From Bacteroidota bacterium (lineage in GTDB: Bacteria > Bacteroidota > Bacteroidia > Chitinophagales > JADJOU01), in the NCBI GenBank assembly GCA_016713645.1, contig JADJOU010000016.1, positions 4,291 to 68,290 of the forward strand: 64,000 nucleotides of DNA. Reading direction: 5' to 3'. The translations under genes were made by a program, and so were the position numbers. Below the pieces are notes generated by a model, which saw only the letters and a list, made by a program, of their open reading frames with translations, ran no database searches and had not been told where the DNA came from. Of the stretch, positions 1 through 7,205 are shown piece by piece; the first letter of the stretch is position 1; each line of letters opens with the position of its first letter.

Positions 1-272
1 TGACTCAAGAGCATTTGCCGAGCGCCTGGACGATCGATTTAAATTTCAGCAAATCCTTTTATTTGAATAGGGCCTATCCTAAATTGAAAAAGAAAATCTA
101 TATCGATGTGAGTGCGAATGTGAACAATGTATTAGATCACCAAAATTTCATCATGAGCGGTAGAGAGCAATTGCGCTTTGACGACACGAAAAATGATCCG
201 AATAAATTCTCGAATAGATATTCCTATATGCAAGGGAGAACCTACTTTATTAATATAGCGCTTAGGATGTAA
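1..272 (+). CDS. TonB-dependent receptor, C-terminal fragment
   Basis: The reading frame is open from base 3 and ends with TAA at 270-272, so this is the 3' end of a gene that begins outside the window. The visible 89 residues are amphipathic beta-strand sequence with a VNNVLDHQNF segment and end in YFINIALRM. An aromatic-rich last strand ending close to the C-terminus is typical of 22-stranded TonB-dependent outer-membrane receptors. The protein should sit in the outer membrane and import a substrate that cannot be judged from this piece. The assignment rests on strand pattern only. Confidence 0.6.
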   Translation, partial: TQEHLPSAWTIDLNFSKSFYLNRAYPKLKKKIYIDVSANVNNVLDHQNFIMSGREQLRFDDTKNDPNKFSNRYSYMQGRTYFINIALRM

Positions 273-330
273 TATAGTTGTCAGTTGCTCGCTGTCGGTT
301 GTTCGGTGTTGGTTTGTCACGACACTTAGT

Positions 331-494
331 CCTATCGTATGGACACATTTTTGTTGACTACATTTAAGAAATGTAAAGTTTTTATTTTGTCTTTGAAACA
401 AAGCTAGCTTTGCGCGAAGCTACATCCTCGGGATCGTCTTTGCGGGCAACGAGCCGCACGTGTCCCTATAAAGTATACTATCGTGTGGACACAT
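331..494. repeat. Degenerate tandem repeat, about 148 bp period
   Basis: Bases 331-450 and 479-590 share the order CTATCG(T)ATGGACACATTTTTGT, an A/T-rich spacer, an AAACAAAGCTAGC-like patch and CGGGATCGTCTTTGC (430-444 and 572-586). This is an imperfect direct duplication. Its second half carries the inverted-repeat arm that recurs at 1149. No coding potential is seen. Confidence 0.6.
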
Positions 495-587
495 TTTTGT
501 GGACACAATTAGAAATATTATTCAATTATTTGTCCTTGAATCAAAACTAGCAGTGTGCTAAGCGATTACTTCGGGATCGTCTTTGCT

Positions 588-635
588 CCCTACACTGTGT
601 AGGGACGCAATCTCTCCGCCCAAAGAGCGGAGTCT
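588..635. repeat. Palindromic intergenic repeat (REP-like), copy 1
   Basis: A perfect palindrome (CCCTACACTGTGTAGGG, 588-604) is followed by CGCAATCT and a hairpin CTCCGCCCAAAGAGCGGAG. The stretch from CGCAATCTCTCCGCC to AGAGCGGAGTCT recurs at 20134-20162 next to a GIY-YIG nuclease gene with one base changed. The palindrome recurs with one change at 18402-18418. It is therefore a dispersed structured repeat. Confidence 0.75.
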
Positions 636-739
636 ATTTCTTTCAATGAAAAATGAAATTGATTTAGTATGTTCAATCAATGCAGTATAGTTAAGAGAAA
701 TTGCATTTTATGTGAAGTAAAACTATTATTTATAATTTT

Positions 740-1118
740 CTTTTTGCCTTCGGCGACTTACTTTTATTCACTTCCTCTAATTTTATTTTTGGTGTTCATT
801 ACTGCGTGATGCCTTGATGCAAAAAGTAAGCAAAAAAATCAAGGGCCGTTATAAAAATGACAAAGATCTACGGTACGGATTTTTGCTCGCGCGATTAAAG
901 GTATTTGCTGCTATCGATAGTTTTTTCAATTCTTTGGTCTGTTAATGCAAATACTAAATCGCTAAATGCCTGCAAACGCGCAAATCCTCCCCTTGATCTT
1001 TAGTCATTTTTCTAAAATGGCCCGCATTGCGCATATCGGGCGTTTATTGAAGTTAATAAATTAGCTCTAATATTCTGACTCATTATTGAAGACTTGACCT
1101 AAAAACAGAAAAAATGCT
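740..1118. repeat. Long dispersed intergenic repeat, copy A
   Basis: This stretch of about 380 bp matches 18251-18660 in the same orientation. Shared landmarks, in order, are CTTTTTGCCTTCGGCGACT, GTTATAAAAATGA, GCGCGATTAAAGGTATTTG, CTTTGGTCTGTTAATGCAAA, TACTAAATCGCTAAATGCC, CGCGCAAATCCT, TTGATCTTTA, GGGCGTTT and GAAGAC. Neither copy has an open reading frame that is kept in the other, so it looks like a non-coding repeat or a decayed element rather than a gene. Confidence 0.8.
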
Positions 1119-1177
1119 ATGTTTAGAGATTAAAAAATAAGAGGTATTTGTGTCCACACGATAGTATAAAGTATAGG

Positions 1178-1205
1178 GAATCTTCGCCCGTCAAGAGGGC
1201 GACAG
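1178..1205. repeat. Palindromic intergenic repeat (REP-like), copy 2
   Basis: GAATCTTCGCCCGTCAAGAGGGCGA forms a short hairpin. Apart from the loop it matches the reverse complement of the right-hand repeat beside the GIY-YIG gene (20491-20512). Confidence 0.6.
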
Positions 1206-1267
1206 GTAGTGACCGTGTAAACTAAATTGTGCAAACCGCATATAGTTATTCCTTTTCTCTTATATAT

Positions 1268-1333
1268 TTTGTATATTCGTTAAAATTGAAAGCTTTTGCC
1301 AAAGATTCTAAAATGTTTTTAATTGAAAGATAA
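1268..1333 (+). pseudogene. Tail fragment of a secreted protein, array unit 1
   Basis: This frame encodes FVYSLKLKAFAKDSKMFLIER and a stop, directly abutting the first lipoprotein gene. It aligns with the tail before the second lipoprotein (YYVYTLKLNASLKDSKMLLIGQ, stop at 1991-1993), and a last remnant MLLIGQ precedes the third at 2698-2718. The pattern 'aromatic-YTL-(7)-DSKMLL' resembles C-terminal sorting tails of Bacteroidota secreted proteins. No upstream body of the gene can be read. Confidence 0.55.
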
Positions 1334-1334
1334 G

Positions 1335-1784
1335 ATGAGAACTGGGTGGTTTTTATTGGTTTTACTTTGCTGTTCCACTTGTAAGAAGGAGGATTATAGG
1401 GAAAAGTATGTGGGGGTGTATAATACGACAAAATTGAGCAGATATTCCTCTGGAAATTACGCTGAATCATATGTGTGTTTTGGTAAAGTTGAAATTAGCA
1501 TTTCAAATGATGCTCCTGACATGCTCATCGCAACCTTTGATGATAGTCTTGATTATAAGACACCAAATGTTGCAAAACTCTTATATGATATCACTCCTGA
1601 GAATAAATTGTATCTACAAATAAATGAAGAGGGTTTAGTAGATGCATATGTTTATAATTACATAAATCCAGAAATTAGAATTGATTTAAAAATAGATAAA
1701 GGAGAGCTGAATGCCACGTTTGTGAATAGAGTGGTTTTAAGTGTAAGGATTACTCACCTTTTAAAAGGGAAAAGGGCACTATGA
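1335..1784 (+). CDS. Small lipoprotein, array member 1
   Basis: A 149-residue protein of unknown function and the only intact early member of a four-gene array. The ATG at 1335 is chosen over a TTG four codons upstream because it aligns with the starts of the other members (M-K/R-x-G-Y/W). A hydrophobic signal of about 15 residues ends in a lipobox-like CSTC followed by KK, so the mature protein should be a lipid-anchored periplasmic or surface protein. The body is predicted beta-rich, with conserved DYREKYVG near the N-terminus and a core VEISISNDAPDMLIATFDDS. Bases 1486-1558 are identical to 2146-2218 in member 2. I do not recognise a Pfam family. Confidence 0.75.
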   Translation: MRTGWFLLVLLCCSTCKKEDYREKYVGVYNTTKLSRYSSGNYAESYVCFGKVEISISNDAPDMLIATFDDSLDYKTPNVAKLLYDITPENKLYLQINEEGLVDAYVYNYINPEIRIDLKIDKGELNATFVNRVVLSVRITHLLKGKRAL

Positions 1785-1806
1785 TTACAATTTTAATAAA
1801 TTAAAA

Positions 1807-1993
1807 ATGTGCGATTTAACAGGAATTCTTAAATCGACTATTCCTCTTGCAGATCAAAGCGGCTTGGGACAGGTGGTTTTAATAATGTTGCTTCATCTTA
1901 TGCAGTAGCGCTCTCTCCCCTGGGTATTATGTTTATACCCTCAAATTAAATGCTTCTCTTAAAGATTCCAAAATGCTATTAATCGGTCAATAA
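1807..1993 (+). pseudogene. Secreted-protein remnant between lipoproteins 1 and 2
   Basis: Two overlapping frames each carry part of a protein. The end reads SPGYYVYTLKLNASLKDSKM then LLIGQ and a stop, but a frame change near 1915-1920 separates it from the preceding GGFNNVASSYAVAL segment. The fragment ends two bases before the next lipoprotein ATG. It looks like an internally deleted gene whose sorting-type tail survives. Confidence 0.5.
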
Positions 1994-1994
1994 T

Positions 1995-2446
1995 ATGAAA
2001 ATAGGCTACTTGATAATTATTATACTATGCTTTTCCACTTGCAAGAAGGGGGATTATAGGGAGAAATATGTGGGGATTTATAAATCTACAAAGTTTAGTC
2101 TATATGAAACTTCAAGCAATAGTAAATCGTATGCAACTTTTGGGGAAGTTGAAATTAGCATTTCAAATGATGCTCCTGACATGCTCATCGCAACCTTTGA
2201 TGATAGTCTTGATTATAATATTCCGGATGTTGCAAGGCTTTTATATTTAATCACAAAGAGAATAAATTGTATTTACAAATTGATGAGAATGGAATAATTA
2301 ATCCTCGTGTGTATAATCACATAAGCATATATATAGATGTGATTTTTGAGATTTCAAATGAAGAATTGAATATCACTATCGTTAACAAAGTTGACCTAAG
2401 ATCTCGCATAACACATATTTTAATTGGAAAAAGAAATGAAGATTAA
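1995..2446 (+). pseudogene. Small lipoprotein, array member 2, frameshifted
   Basis: Residues MKIGYLIIIILCFSTCKK give a signal and lipobox (FSTC), followed by the family sequence DYREKYVGIYKSTK. The frame runs off at about 2255, where ACAAAGAGAAT lacks one base relative to ACTCCTGAGAAT in member 1. In the next frame the family continues as ENKLYLQIDENGIINPRVYN and ends THILIGKRNED at 2446. The stretch 2146-2218 is identical to member 1, which implies recent duplication or gene conversion. It is either a true pseudogene or one base short in the assembly. Confidence 0.7.
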
Positions 2447-2682
2447 GAACATTTTACTGGCATTAATCTGCCTTCAAGTAAATTTAAAAGCACAAGTCTC
2501 TTATCAAGGAAATCCAAATTTTACAAGGGGTGTAAAAAAAGTCCTATGAGATAAGTAGTTTACCATCCAGCTATCAAGGAACTAGGGTTTCATTTCTTGC
2601 CACGGATTTTATTCAATTCAATCCTAGGTTTGAAGTAAATTTAGGAACTGATTTGGAAGCGGGAATCATTGAATGTGATTAA
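2437..2682 (+). pseudogene. Secreted protein remnant with coat-hanger-like end
   Basis: It starts ATG overlapping the end of lipoprotein 2 and encodes a signal peptide, MKIKNILLALICLQVNLKAQ, then about 17 residues before a frame break in an A7 run near 2536-2542. The other frame continues SYEISSLPSSYQGTRVSF, then ATDFIQFNPRFEVNLGTDLE and AGIIECD, stop 2680-2682. The 'I-x-F-x-P-x-F-x-V-x-x-G-x-x-x-x-A-x-I' ending resembles the three-strand stack found near the C-termini of Bacteroidota secreted proteins. At about 80 residues it must be a collapsed version of a larger gene. Confidence 0.5.
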
Positions 2683-2719
2683 ACGATAACGTGTATGATG
2701 CTTTTAATCGGTCAATAAT

Positions 2720-3175
2720 ATGAAAATAGGATATTTGGTTTTGATTTTATTTTGCTTCACAGCTTGTACCAAGAAGAATTCAAGTAACGAAATAATTGGT
2801 TACTACAACATTACAATGTTAAGTATATATGCTGATGCAAATACAATTCCTATTACAGACACTTTAATACAATTAGGAACACTAGAGATATCCTTAACAG
2901 AGTCTTCAAATAAATATTTAATCACATTTGATAAAAATATAAAATTTTGGTATCAAGATAGCTTAATTGTTTATGATGAAGAATTGCTAGATAACAAAAT
3001 GTATATAAAACGTGATGAAGATAGACAAATCGATGCGAAAATATTTAATACATTTAATAATGTTTTTACAAATATCGATTGTGAAATATCTAATAGTATC
3101 TTTTATTTATACTACAAGAACGAATCATTTCGAGATAAAAAAATTCAATATTTAGTAACAGGGAAAAAAATATGA
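2720..3175 (+). CDS. Small lipoprotein, array member 3
   Basis: An intact 151-residue protein. The signal segment MKIGYLVLILFCFTAC has a FTAC lipobox followed by TKKN, so it is a probable outer-membrane or periplasmic lipoprotein. After the lipobox it is more diverged than members 1, 2 and 4 (no DYREKYVG), but it keeps the overall pattern G-Y-Y-N-I-T, LGTLEISLTES, a DE-rich turn and a C-terminal YLVTGKKI comparable to HLLKGK of member 1. Its stop overlaps the ATG of member 4 (ATGA), suggesting co-translation. Function unknown. Confidence 0.7.
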   Translation: MKIGYLVLILFCFTACTKKNSSNEIIGYYNITMLSIYADANTIPITDTLIQLGTLEISLTESSNKYLITFDKNIKFWYQDSLIVYDEELLDNKMYIKRDEDRQIDAKIFNTFNNVFTNIDCEISNSIFYLYYKNESFRDKKIQYLVTGKKI

Positions 3176-3658
3176 AAATAGGATACTTAATATTGATTCT
3201 ACTATGCTGTTCCACTTGCAAGAAGGAGGATTATAGGGACAAGTATGTAGGAATCTATAAAACCACGATGTATAATTATTATTTACATCAGCTGAATCCA
3301 TTTTCCCCCAATTGACAGCAGTACTCCGCAAAGATTTGATACATTGAGCGGATATTCATTCATTTCCAAAGATCTTACAATTTCAAATAAATTATTAGTA
3401 ACATTTAGTTCGAGTTTGAAATTTTTCACAAAAGATAGCGCAATGTTTCAAAGCATGGATCCTGAGTTTGCAGATAATAAATTTTTTATTCAAATTGATG
3501 ATACTGGAAAATGTGAAGTGTTTAATTGTAATTCATTTAAAAATTTGGGAACTTCTGTTGATTTTGAATTAAATCAAAGTGGGTTTACATTTTATTATTT
3601 TCATAATTGGTTAAAAGGGCAAGCAACAATCTACAATGTAAGAGCAACTAAAATTTAA
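3172..3658 (+). pseudogene. Small lipoprotein, array member 4, frameshifted
   Basis: It begins MKIGYLILILLCCSTCKK then DYRDKYVGIYKTT, so it is a clear family member. The frame stops at 3312-3314 just after a C5 run (3305-3309). Removing one C rejoins NPFSPIDSSTPQRFDTLSGY to the long downstream frame SFISKDLTISNKLLVTFSSS and the C-terminal ATKI at 3658. One base in one homopolymer therefore separates a broken from an intact 161-residue lipoprotein. Sequencing error, real loss and slippage are all possible. Confidence 0.7.
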
Positions 3659-3662
3659 CATT

Positions 3663-3791
3663 ATGAATATTATTAGTCTAATTTTCTGCACAATACTTAT
3701 ATCTAAACTACATGCACAAAGTTCATTTAGTGATAATAAGAATTTCACAATTCTAAATGCTAATTCAATGAAAACGGTCATTTGGTTATAG
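3663..3791 (+). pseudogene. Signal-peptide fragment after lipoprotein 4
   Basis: The ATG at 3663 lies four bases after the stop of lipoprotein 4 and encodes MNIISLIFCTILISKLHAQ, a good signal peptide, then 23 residues to a stop at 3789-3791. Its place (immediately 3' of a lipoprotein gene) and form match the fragment at 2437, so it is read as the N-terminal stub of the same kind of secreted protein. Confidence 0.45.
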
Positions 3792-3857
3792 CAAGTCTAC
3801 TTTATTGGATTTGAATTTCCATTTTCCTTTCGCATGAAAGAAGTTAGACTCAATTCT

Positions 3858-3900
3858 TTTCGAGATAAAAAAATTCAATACTAGGTAAGAGGAAAAAAGC
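3858..3900 (+). repeat. Remnant of the lipoprotein 3 3' end
   Basis: Bases 3858-3880 are identical to 3128-3150 within lipoprotein 3, and the following bases remain similar (GTAAxAGGxAAAAAA). It is a leftover of a further, deleted copy of the lipoprotein gene and marks the right edge of the array. Confidence 0.65.
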
Positions 3901-3984
3901 TATACCAATAAAGAGTTTTAAGAAATTGACTCCAAATATTACTCCGTCCACTATGCTAAACTCCCCTTCGGGGTTGGGGGCCTA

Positions 3985-5250
3985 TTACATCTGCAGCAAT
4001 GCCTCTACAGGATCTTGCCCGATGAGCATTTTTTCTGGATTCTCTAGGAAGTCTTTCACGGTTACTAAGAAGCCGACTGATTCTTTTCCATCGATGATTC
4101 TATGGTCATAAGATAATGCAACATACATCATCGGTCTCACGACTATTGCGCCATTGACGACCATCGGTCTATCTTGAATTTTATGCATGCCCAAGATAGC
4201 AGATTGCGGTGGATTGATAATCGGGGTGCTCATCAAGGATCCAAATACACCGCCATTGGTGATGGTAAATGTTCCACCTTGCATATCGTCCATCGAAAGT
4301 GAACCATCTCTTCCCTTGCCCGCCAATCTTCCCACTTCTTTTTCAATCTCTGCCATGGAGAGCGATTCTGCATTTCGAATCACTGGCACGACCAATCCCT
4401 TAGGCGTAGATACAGCAATTGAAATATCTGCATAATCGTGGTAGATGAATTCTCCTTTGTCTACGTCGATATAGGCATTCACATCGGGATATTTCATGAG
4501 AGCCAAACTGCAAGCCTTTGTGAAGAAACTCATAAAGCCCAAATTGACGCCGTGTTTCTCTTTGAATTTATCTTTGAATTTAGCGCGAATGTCCATGATA
4601 GGCTGCATATCCACTTCGTTGAATGTGGTGAGCATGGCCGTTGAATTCTTGGCATGCACGAGTCGCTCAGAAATCGTCTTTCTAATACGCGACATTTTCT
4701 TTCCCTCTTCTGTTCTTGCAAATGCAGGCTTTTGTTGAATCATTCCCTTGTATGCATCTTGCATGGTCGCAGTGCCATTCTGAATCGCTTCCAATACATC
4801 TTGTTTGGTGATTCTTCCATCTTTGCCACTTGCCGCAACTTTATTGGCATCTAATTTATTTTCTGCAATCAATTTATGTGCCGCCGGACTTTGAACCCCG
4901 CTGGCATATGTTTTTGCAGCGACTTCTTTCTCCGCTGCTATTGGTTTCTTAACCTCTTCTTTCACTTCCTTTTTTGGCGCTTCTGCCACTGGAGTTTGAT
5001 TCGCAGGTGCTGCCGCCGCTGTATCAATTTTTGCAAATAACACCACCAACAAGTACATCATCTCCTTCGCTGACGACGAGTTGAACGGTTCCCGCTTTTC
5101 TGCAAATATCTCTTGACTCGCTTTATCTGTTTCCACTTCGCAAAGAGGCTGATCGATGATGACATAATCGCCATTCTTTACCATCCACTTTCCTAAGGTC
5201 ACTTCTGAAATTGATTCTGCTAAATTCGGTATTTTTACTTCTAGTATCAT
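3985..5250 (-). CDS. sucB: Dihydrolipoyllysine succinyltransferase (E2 of 2-oxoglutarate dehydrogenase)
   Basis: The E2 core of the 2-oxoglutarate dehydrogenase complex transfers succinyl from lipoamide to CoA. The 421 residues hold a lipoyl domain (1-78, lipoyl-lysine K43 in VETDKAS), an Ala/Pro/Lys linker, an E3-binding domain (about 121-156) and a catalytic domain ending in the HRIIDG motif (H383, D387). Residues 53-73 do not look like a lipoyl domain. Read one base over, the same DNA (5032-5094) gives AGTVQLVVSEGDDVLVGGVI, the expected sequence. Two compensating indels, a missing A near 5094 and an extra A near 5032, explain this. No sucA is adjacent; lpd lies at 58177. Confidence 0.9.
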   Translation of the reverse strand: MILEVKIPNLAESISEVTLGKWMVKNGDYVIIDQPLCEVETDKASQEIFAEKREPFNSSSAKEMMYLLVVLFAKIDTAAAAPANQTPVAEAPKKEVKEEVKKPIAAEKEVAAKTYASGVQSPAAHKLIAENKLDANKVAASGKDGRITKQDVLEAIQNGTATMQDAYKGMIQQKPAFARTEEGKKMSRIRKTISERLVHAKNSTAMLTTFNEVDMQPIMDIRAKFKDKFKEKHGVNLGFMSFFTKACSLALMKYPDVNAYIDVDKGEFIYHDYADISIAVSTPKGLVVPVIRNAESLSMAEIEKEVGRLAGKGRDGSLSMDDMQGGTFTITNGGVFGSLMSTPIINPPQSAILGMHKIQDRPMVVNGAIVVRPMMYVALSYDHRIIDGKESVGFLVTVKDFLENPEKMLIGQDPVEALLQM

Positions 5251-5341
5251 TTGTCCTATTAAAAGGTTGCAAAACTAGTCTAAAATTGCATTTTCACGCA
5301 GAAAAATACGAGGCCATTTAGGGTTAAATCCGCCCTAAAAC

Positions 5342-5373
5342 AAAAATGGACAGAAATAATCTGTCCATTTTAC
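5342..5373 (-). terminator. Rho-independent terminator after the META/DUF4377 gene
   Basis: An 11-bp perfect stem (AAAATGGACAG / CTGTCCATTTT, 5343-5353 with 5361-5371) has a 7-base loop. On the minus strand it runs into TTTTTGTTTT. It lies 45 bp past the stop of the gene at 5417 and before sucB. Confidence 0.8.
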
Positions 5374-5416
5374 TTGTCTTATAAATTTGCTTGAATCCAG
5401 CGGGATTTAACAGGCG

Positions 5417-6112
5417 CTATTTTTTCTCGATAAATTCAGCGAGAATATTTCTTTTGTTATCCATTAAGACCAATTTCGTGTCTTTGTTCTCAATATAAGC
5501 AGTGGTTAATATAGCCTTTCTGAATTGAGATTCGACCTCTCCACGCTTATCCATGCATGCCATTTTGGTCATCATCATGCCCGTAAAACTGCAACTATCG
5601 TATTCAATTTTGCAATTTGATTTGAATCGATTGCATCCCGTAGATCCCTCCAGTCTGCCTTGTACAAATTTGATATACGGATCTAATTTATCCCCGCTAA
5701 AAGTGAAATTATTCAATTTAGTGATTCTGAATGTGCGGGTATTGAGCACAAAGTCCAATGGGACTATTTCCTTAATCGTCTTTTTGTCCTTCTCATTCAA
5801 AAGGAATTGAGGCGTTGATTTAGAGCGCTCGATGATTTTCAAAAGTGAATAGGCTTTTGCTCCAGGTGTAGGCTCTTCAATCACTACCTGCACAAAATAA
5901 ACGAAGCCCTCGTAATAAATTAATCCGTTAATTTCAGCATCTAGGTATTCCCAATTATTGCTGTCCTTCTTCTTAATGATGAAACATTTTTTATTTGCAT
6001 TGTCCTTACATGGCAATTGCTTGCTATCAATTAACCATTCTTGAATAGTCTGGGCTTGAATACTGCTTGAAAAGCCGAGGAATAATAAAAATAGATATAA
6101 GTTGAATTTCAT
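5417..6112 (-). CDS. Secreted DUF4377 and META (HslJ-like) domain protein
   Basis: The start is taken at the Met (6112) that opens a signal peptide, MKFNLYLFLLFLGFSSSIQA, followed by Q; an upstream in-frame ATG would add eight residues before it. The mature protein of about 210 residues has an N-terminal half of DUF4377 type (a Cys-containing strand CFIIKKKD, NNWEYLDAEINGLIYYEGFVY) and a C-terminal META domain with the hallmark GSTGCNRF and TKMACMD. META proteins such as HslJ sit in the envelope and are linked to stress resistance; the ligand is unknown. It is transcribed alone, with a terminator at 5342. Confidence 0.7.
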   Translation of the reverse strand: MKFNLYLFLLFLGFSSSIQAQTIQEWLIDSKQLPCKDNANKKCFIIKKKDSNNWEYLDAEINGLIYYEGFVYFVQVVIEEPTPGAKAYSLLKIIERSKSTPQFLLNEKDKKTIKEIVPLDFVLNTRTFRITKLNNFTFSGDKLDPYIKFVQGRLEGSTGCNRFKSNCKIEYDSCSFTGMMMTKMACMDKRGEVESQFRKAILTTAYIENKDTKLVLMDNKRNILAEFIEKK

Positions 6113-6215
6113 AAAAAGTGGATAATAAATATGCAATTTAATACAAATATTTTAGATTGTCAAATATTTTTTAAAAAAAATATCGATAGCATCGCGGATT
6201 CGCAATCCCTTTCGA

Positions 6216-7109
6216 TTAGCGCCCTTTCTTCAAAATATCACTCCAACCAAAGACATCTTTGATTATCTGTGTCGTTCTGCTAATAGGGTCTTTGCGTATT
6301 TTTCTCTCCTCTTCTGCCAATACTAAAAACAAGCCATCAATCGCTTTAGTGGTCACGTATTCAGAGAGGTTGGTATTGATTTTCTGCGTTCCAAAGGGAA
6401 TGGCATTATAGGCTGTCATGGCCGATCCCCAGTATTTCGTAGCATCCACTTTATCCAAGTTTGATTGTACTAATGGCTGAAATCGCTGCTGCAAAGATAC
6501 CCCGACGGTTTTTCTCAAATATTGGGTGGCTGCATCATCGCCGCCTGTGACGATATTGACGGCATCCATAATACTCATCTGTTTGATGGCACTGATAAAT
6601 ATCGGCTTTGCTTCTTTCGCTGACGCTTCTGCTGCTCTATTCACGCTCAAGAGGAAGTCGTCGCAGACTTTTCCCATGCCGATTGACCGCAAGGTCGTTT
6701 CCACTTGCTTAGCTTCCGGGGGGAACAAAATCTTAATCAAGGCATTTCCAAAGAAACCATCCAAAGAACCCAATCGGTCAGAGGCATTGCTAAATCCGAC
6801 TTCCAAAGCGCTTTTCAAGCCATCGGCCATCAATTGATTGGAGGGTTGAGTTGTATTTGTTGTAGTCGTTGTCGTAGCAGGCGTGGAAGGCGTTCTCCCA
6901 GTGCCATTCTCTGTTGTAGTTGTTGGTGTTGGTGTTGACGTTCCCGGACTGGTAGTGCTCGCACCCGATCTATCTGAAGTAGACGCCGGTGTTGCAGTCG
7001 TGCTCTTTTTGGTGATTGTCTTCTTCGTTTTTTTCTTTTTGGTTTGCGCTGAAGTATCTAGCGCATAAATTGAGAAGATTAAGCTGAGAATAAGTAATGT
7101 TTTGTTCAT
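6216..7109 (-). CDS. DUF4197 family secreted protein
   Basis: 297 residues. A signal peptide (MNKTLLILSLIFSIYALDTSA) leads into a Lys stretch and a very Thr/Pro/Ser-rich low-complexity linker (about 23-92), then a complete DUF4197 domain. Recognisable features are GLKSALEVGFSNAS, GFFGNALIKILFPPEA, NRAAEASAKEAKPIF, an AATQYLRKTV segment and KDVFGW near the end. Function is unknown; homologues are exported, helical and common in Proteobacteria and Bacteroidota. The linker is longer than usual and could be a glycosylated spacer in this phylum, which is inference. Confidence 0.8.
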   Translation of the reverse strand: MNKTLLILSLIFSIYALDTSAQTKKKKTKKTITKKSTTATPASTSDRSGASTTSPGTSTPTPTTTTENGTGRTPSTPATTTTTTNTTQPSNQLMADGLKSALEVGFSNASDRLGSLDGFFGNALIKILFPPEAKQVETTLRSIGMGKVCDDFLLSVNRAAEASAKEAKPIFISAIKQMSIMDAVNIVTGGDDAATQYLRKTVGVSLQQRFQPLVQSNLDKVDATKYWGSAMTAYNAIPFGTQKINTNLSEYVTTKAIDGLFLVLAEEERKIRKDPISRTTQIIKDVFGWSDILKKGR

Positions 7110-7164
7110 AGTAGTTGATTTATATCCAAGGTCATTTCAATTGACAAGCCAAAATAAACTAAAA

Positions 7165-7197
7165 TTTGTTATAATCTCTTCCAAAGAATTAATTTTG
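7165..7197 (+). promoter_or_regulatory. Bacteroidota-type promoter of the histidine kinase gene
   Basis: A TTTG (-33) box at 7165-7168 and a TAATTTTG (-7) box at 7190-7197 are separated by 21 bp, matching the TTTG/TAnnTTTG consensus of the phylum. The ATG at 7206 lies eight bases past the -7 box, so the transcript probably has almost no leader. Confidence 0.65.
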
Positions 7198-7205
7198 TGC
7201 ACAAG

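Larger units (their letters stand above)
464..1178. repeat. Region bounded by ~30-bp inverted repeats (MITE-like)
   Basis: The sequence at 464-494 (core CTATCGTGTGGACACA) returns in inverted orientation at 1149-1178 (core TGTGTCCACACGATAG), with the adjoining CCCTAT and TATAC bases also conserved. The 715-bp interval holds a palindromic repeat and a long dispersed repeat but no credible gene. Terminal inverted repeats around non-coding DNA suggest a miniature or decayed mobile element. No target-site duplication was established. Confidence 0.5.

Noticed and set aside
1246..1470. A 74-codon minus-strand frame over the first lipoprotein gene
   Set aside because: It overlaps a signal-peptide-bearing gene with three homologues; the antisense frame is not kept in the other copies.
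3305..3309. Phase-variable C tract in lipoprotein 4
   Set aside because: The run is only five bases long, too short for efficient slippage, and similar one-base breaks occur in housekeeping genes.
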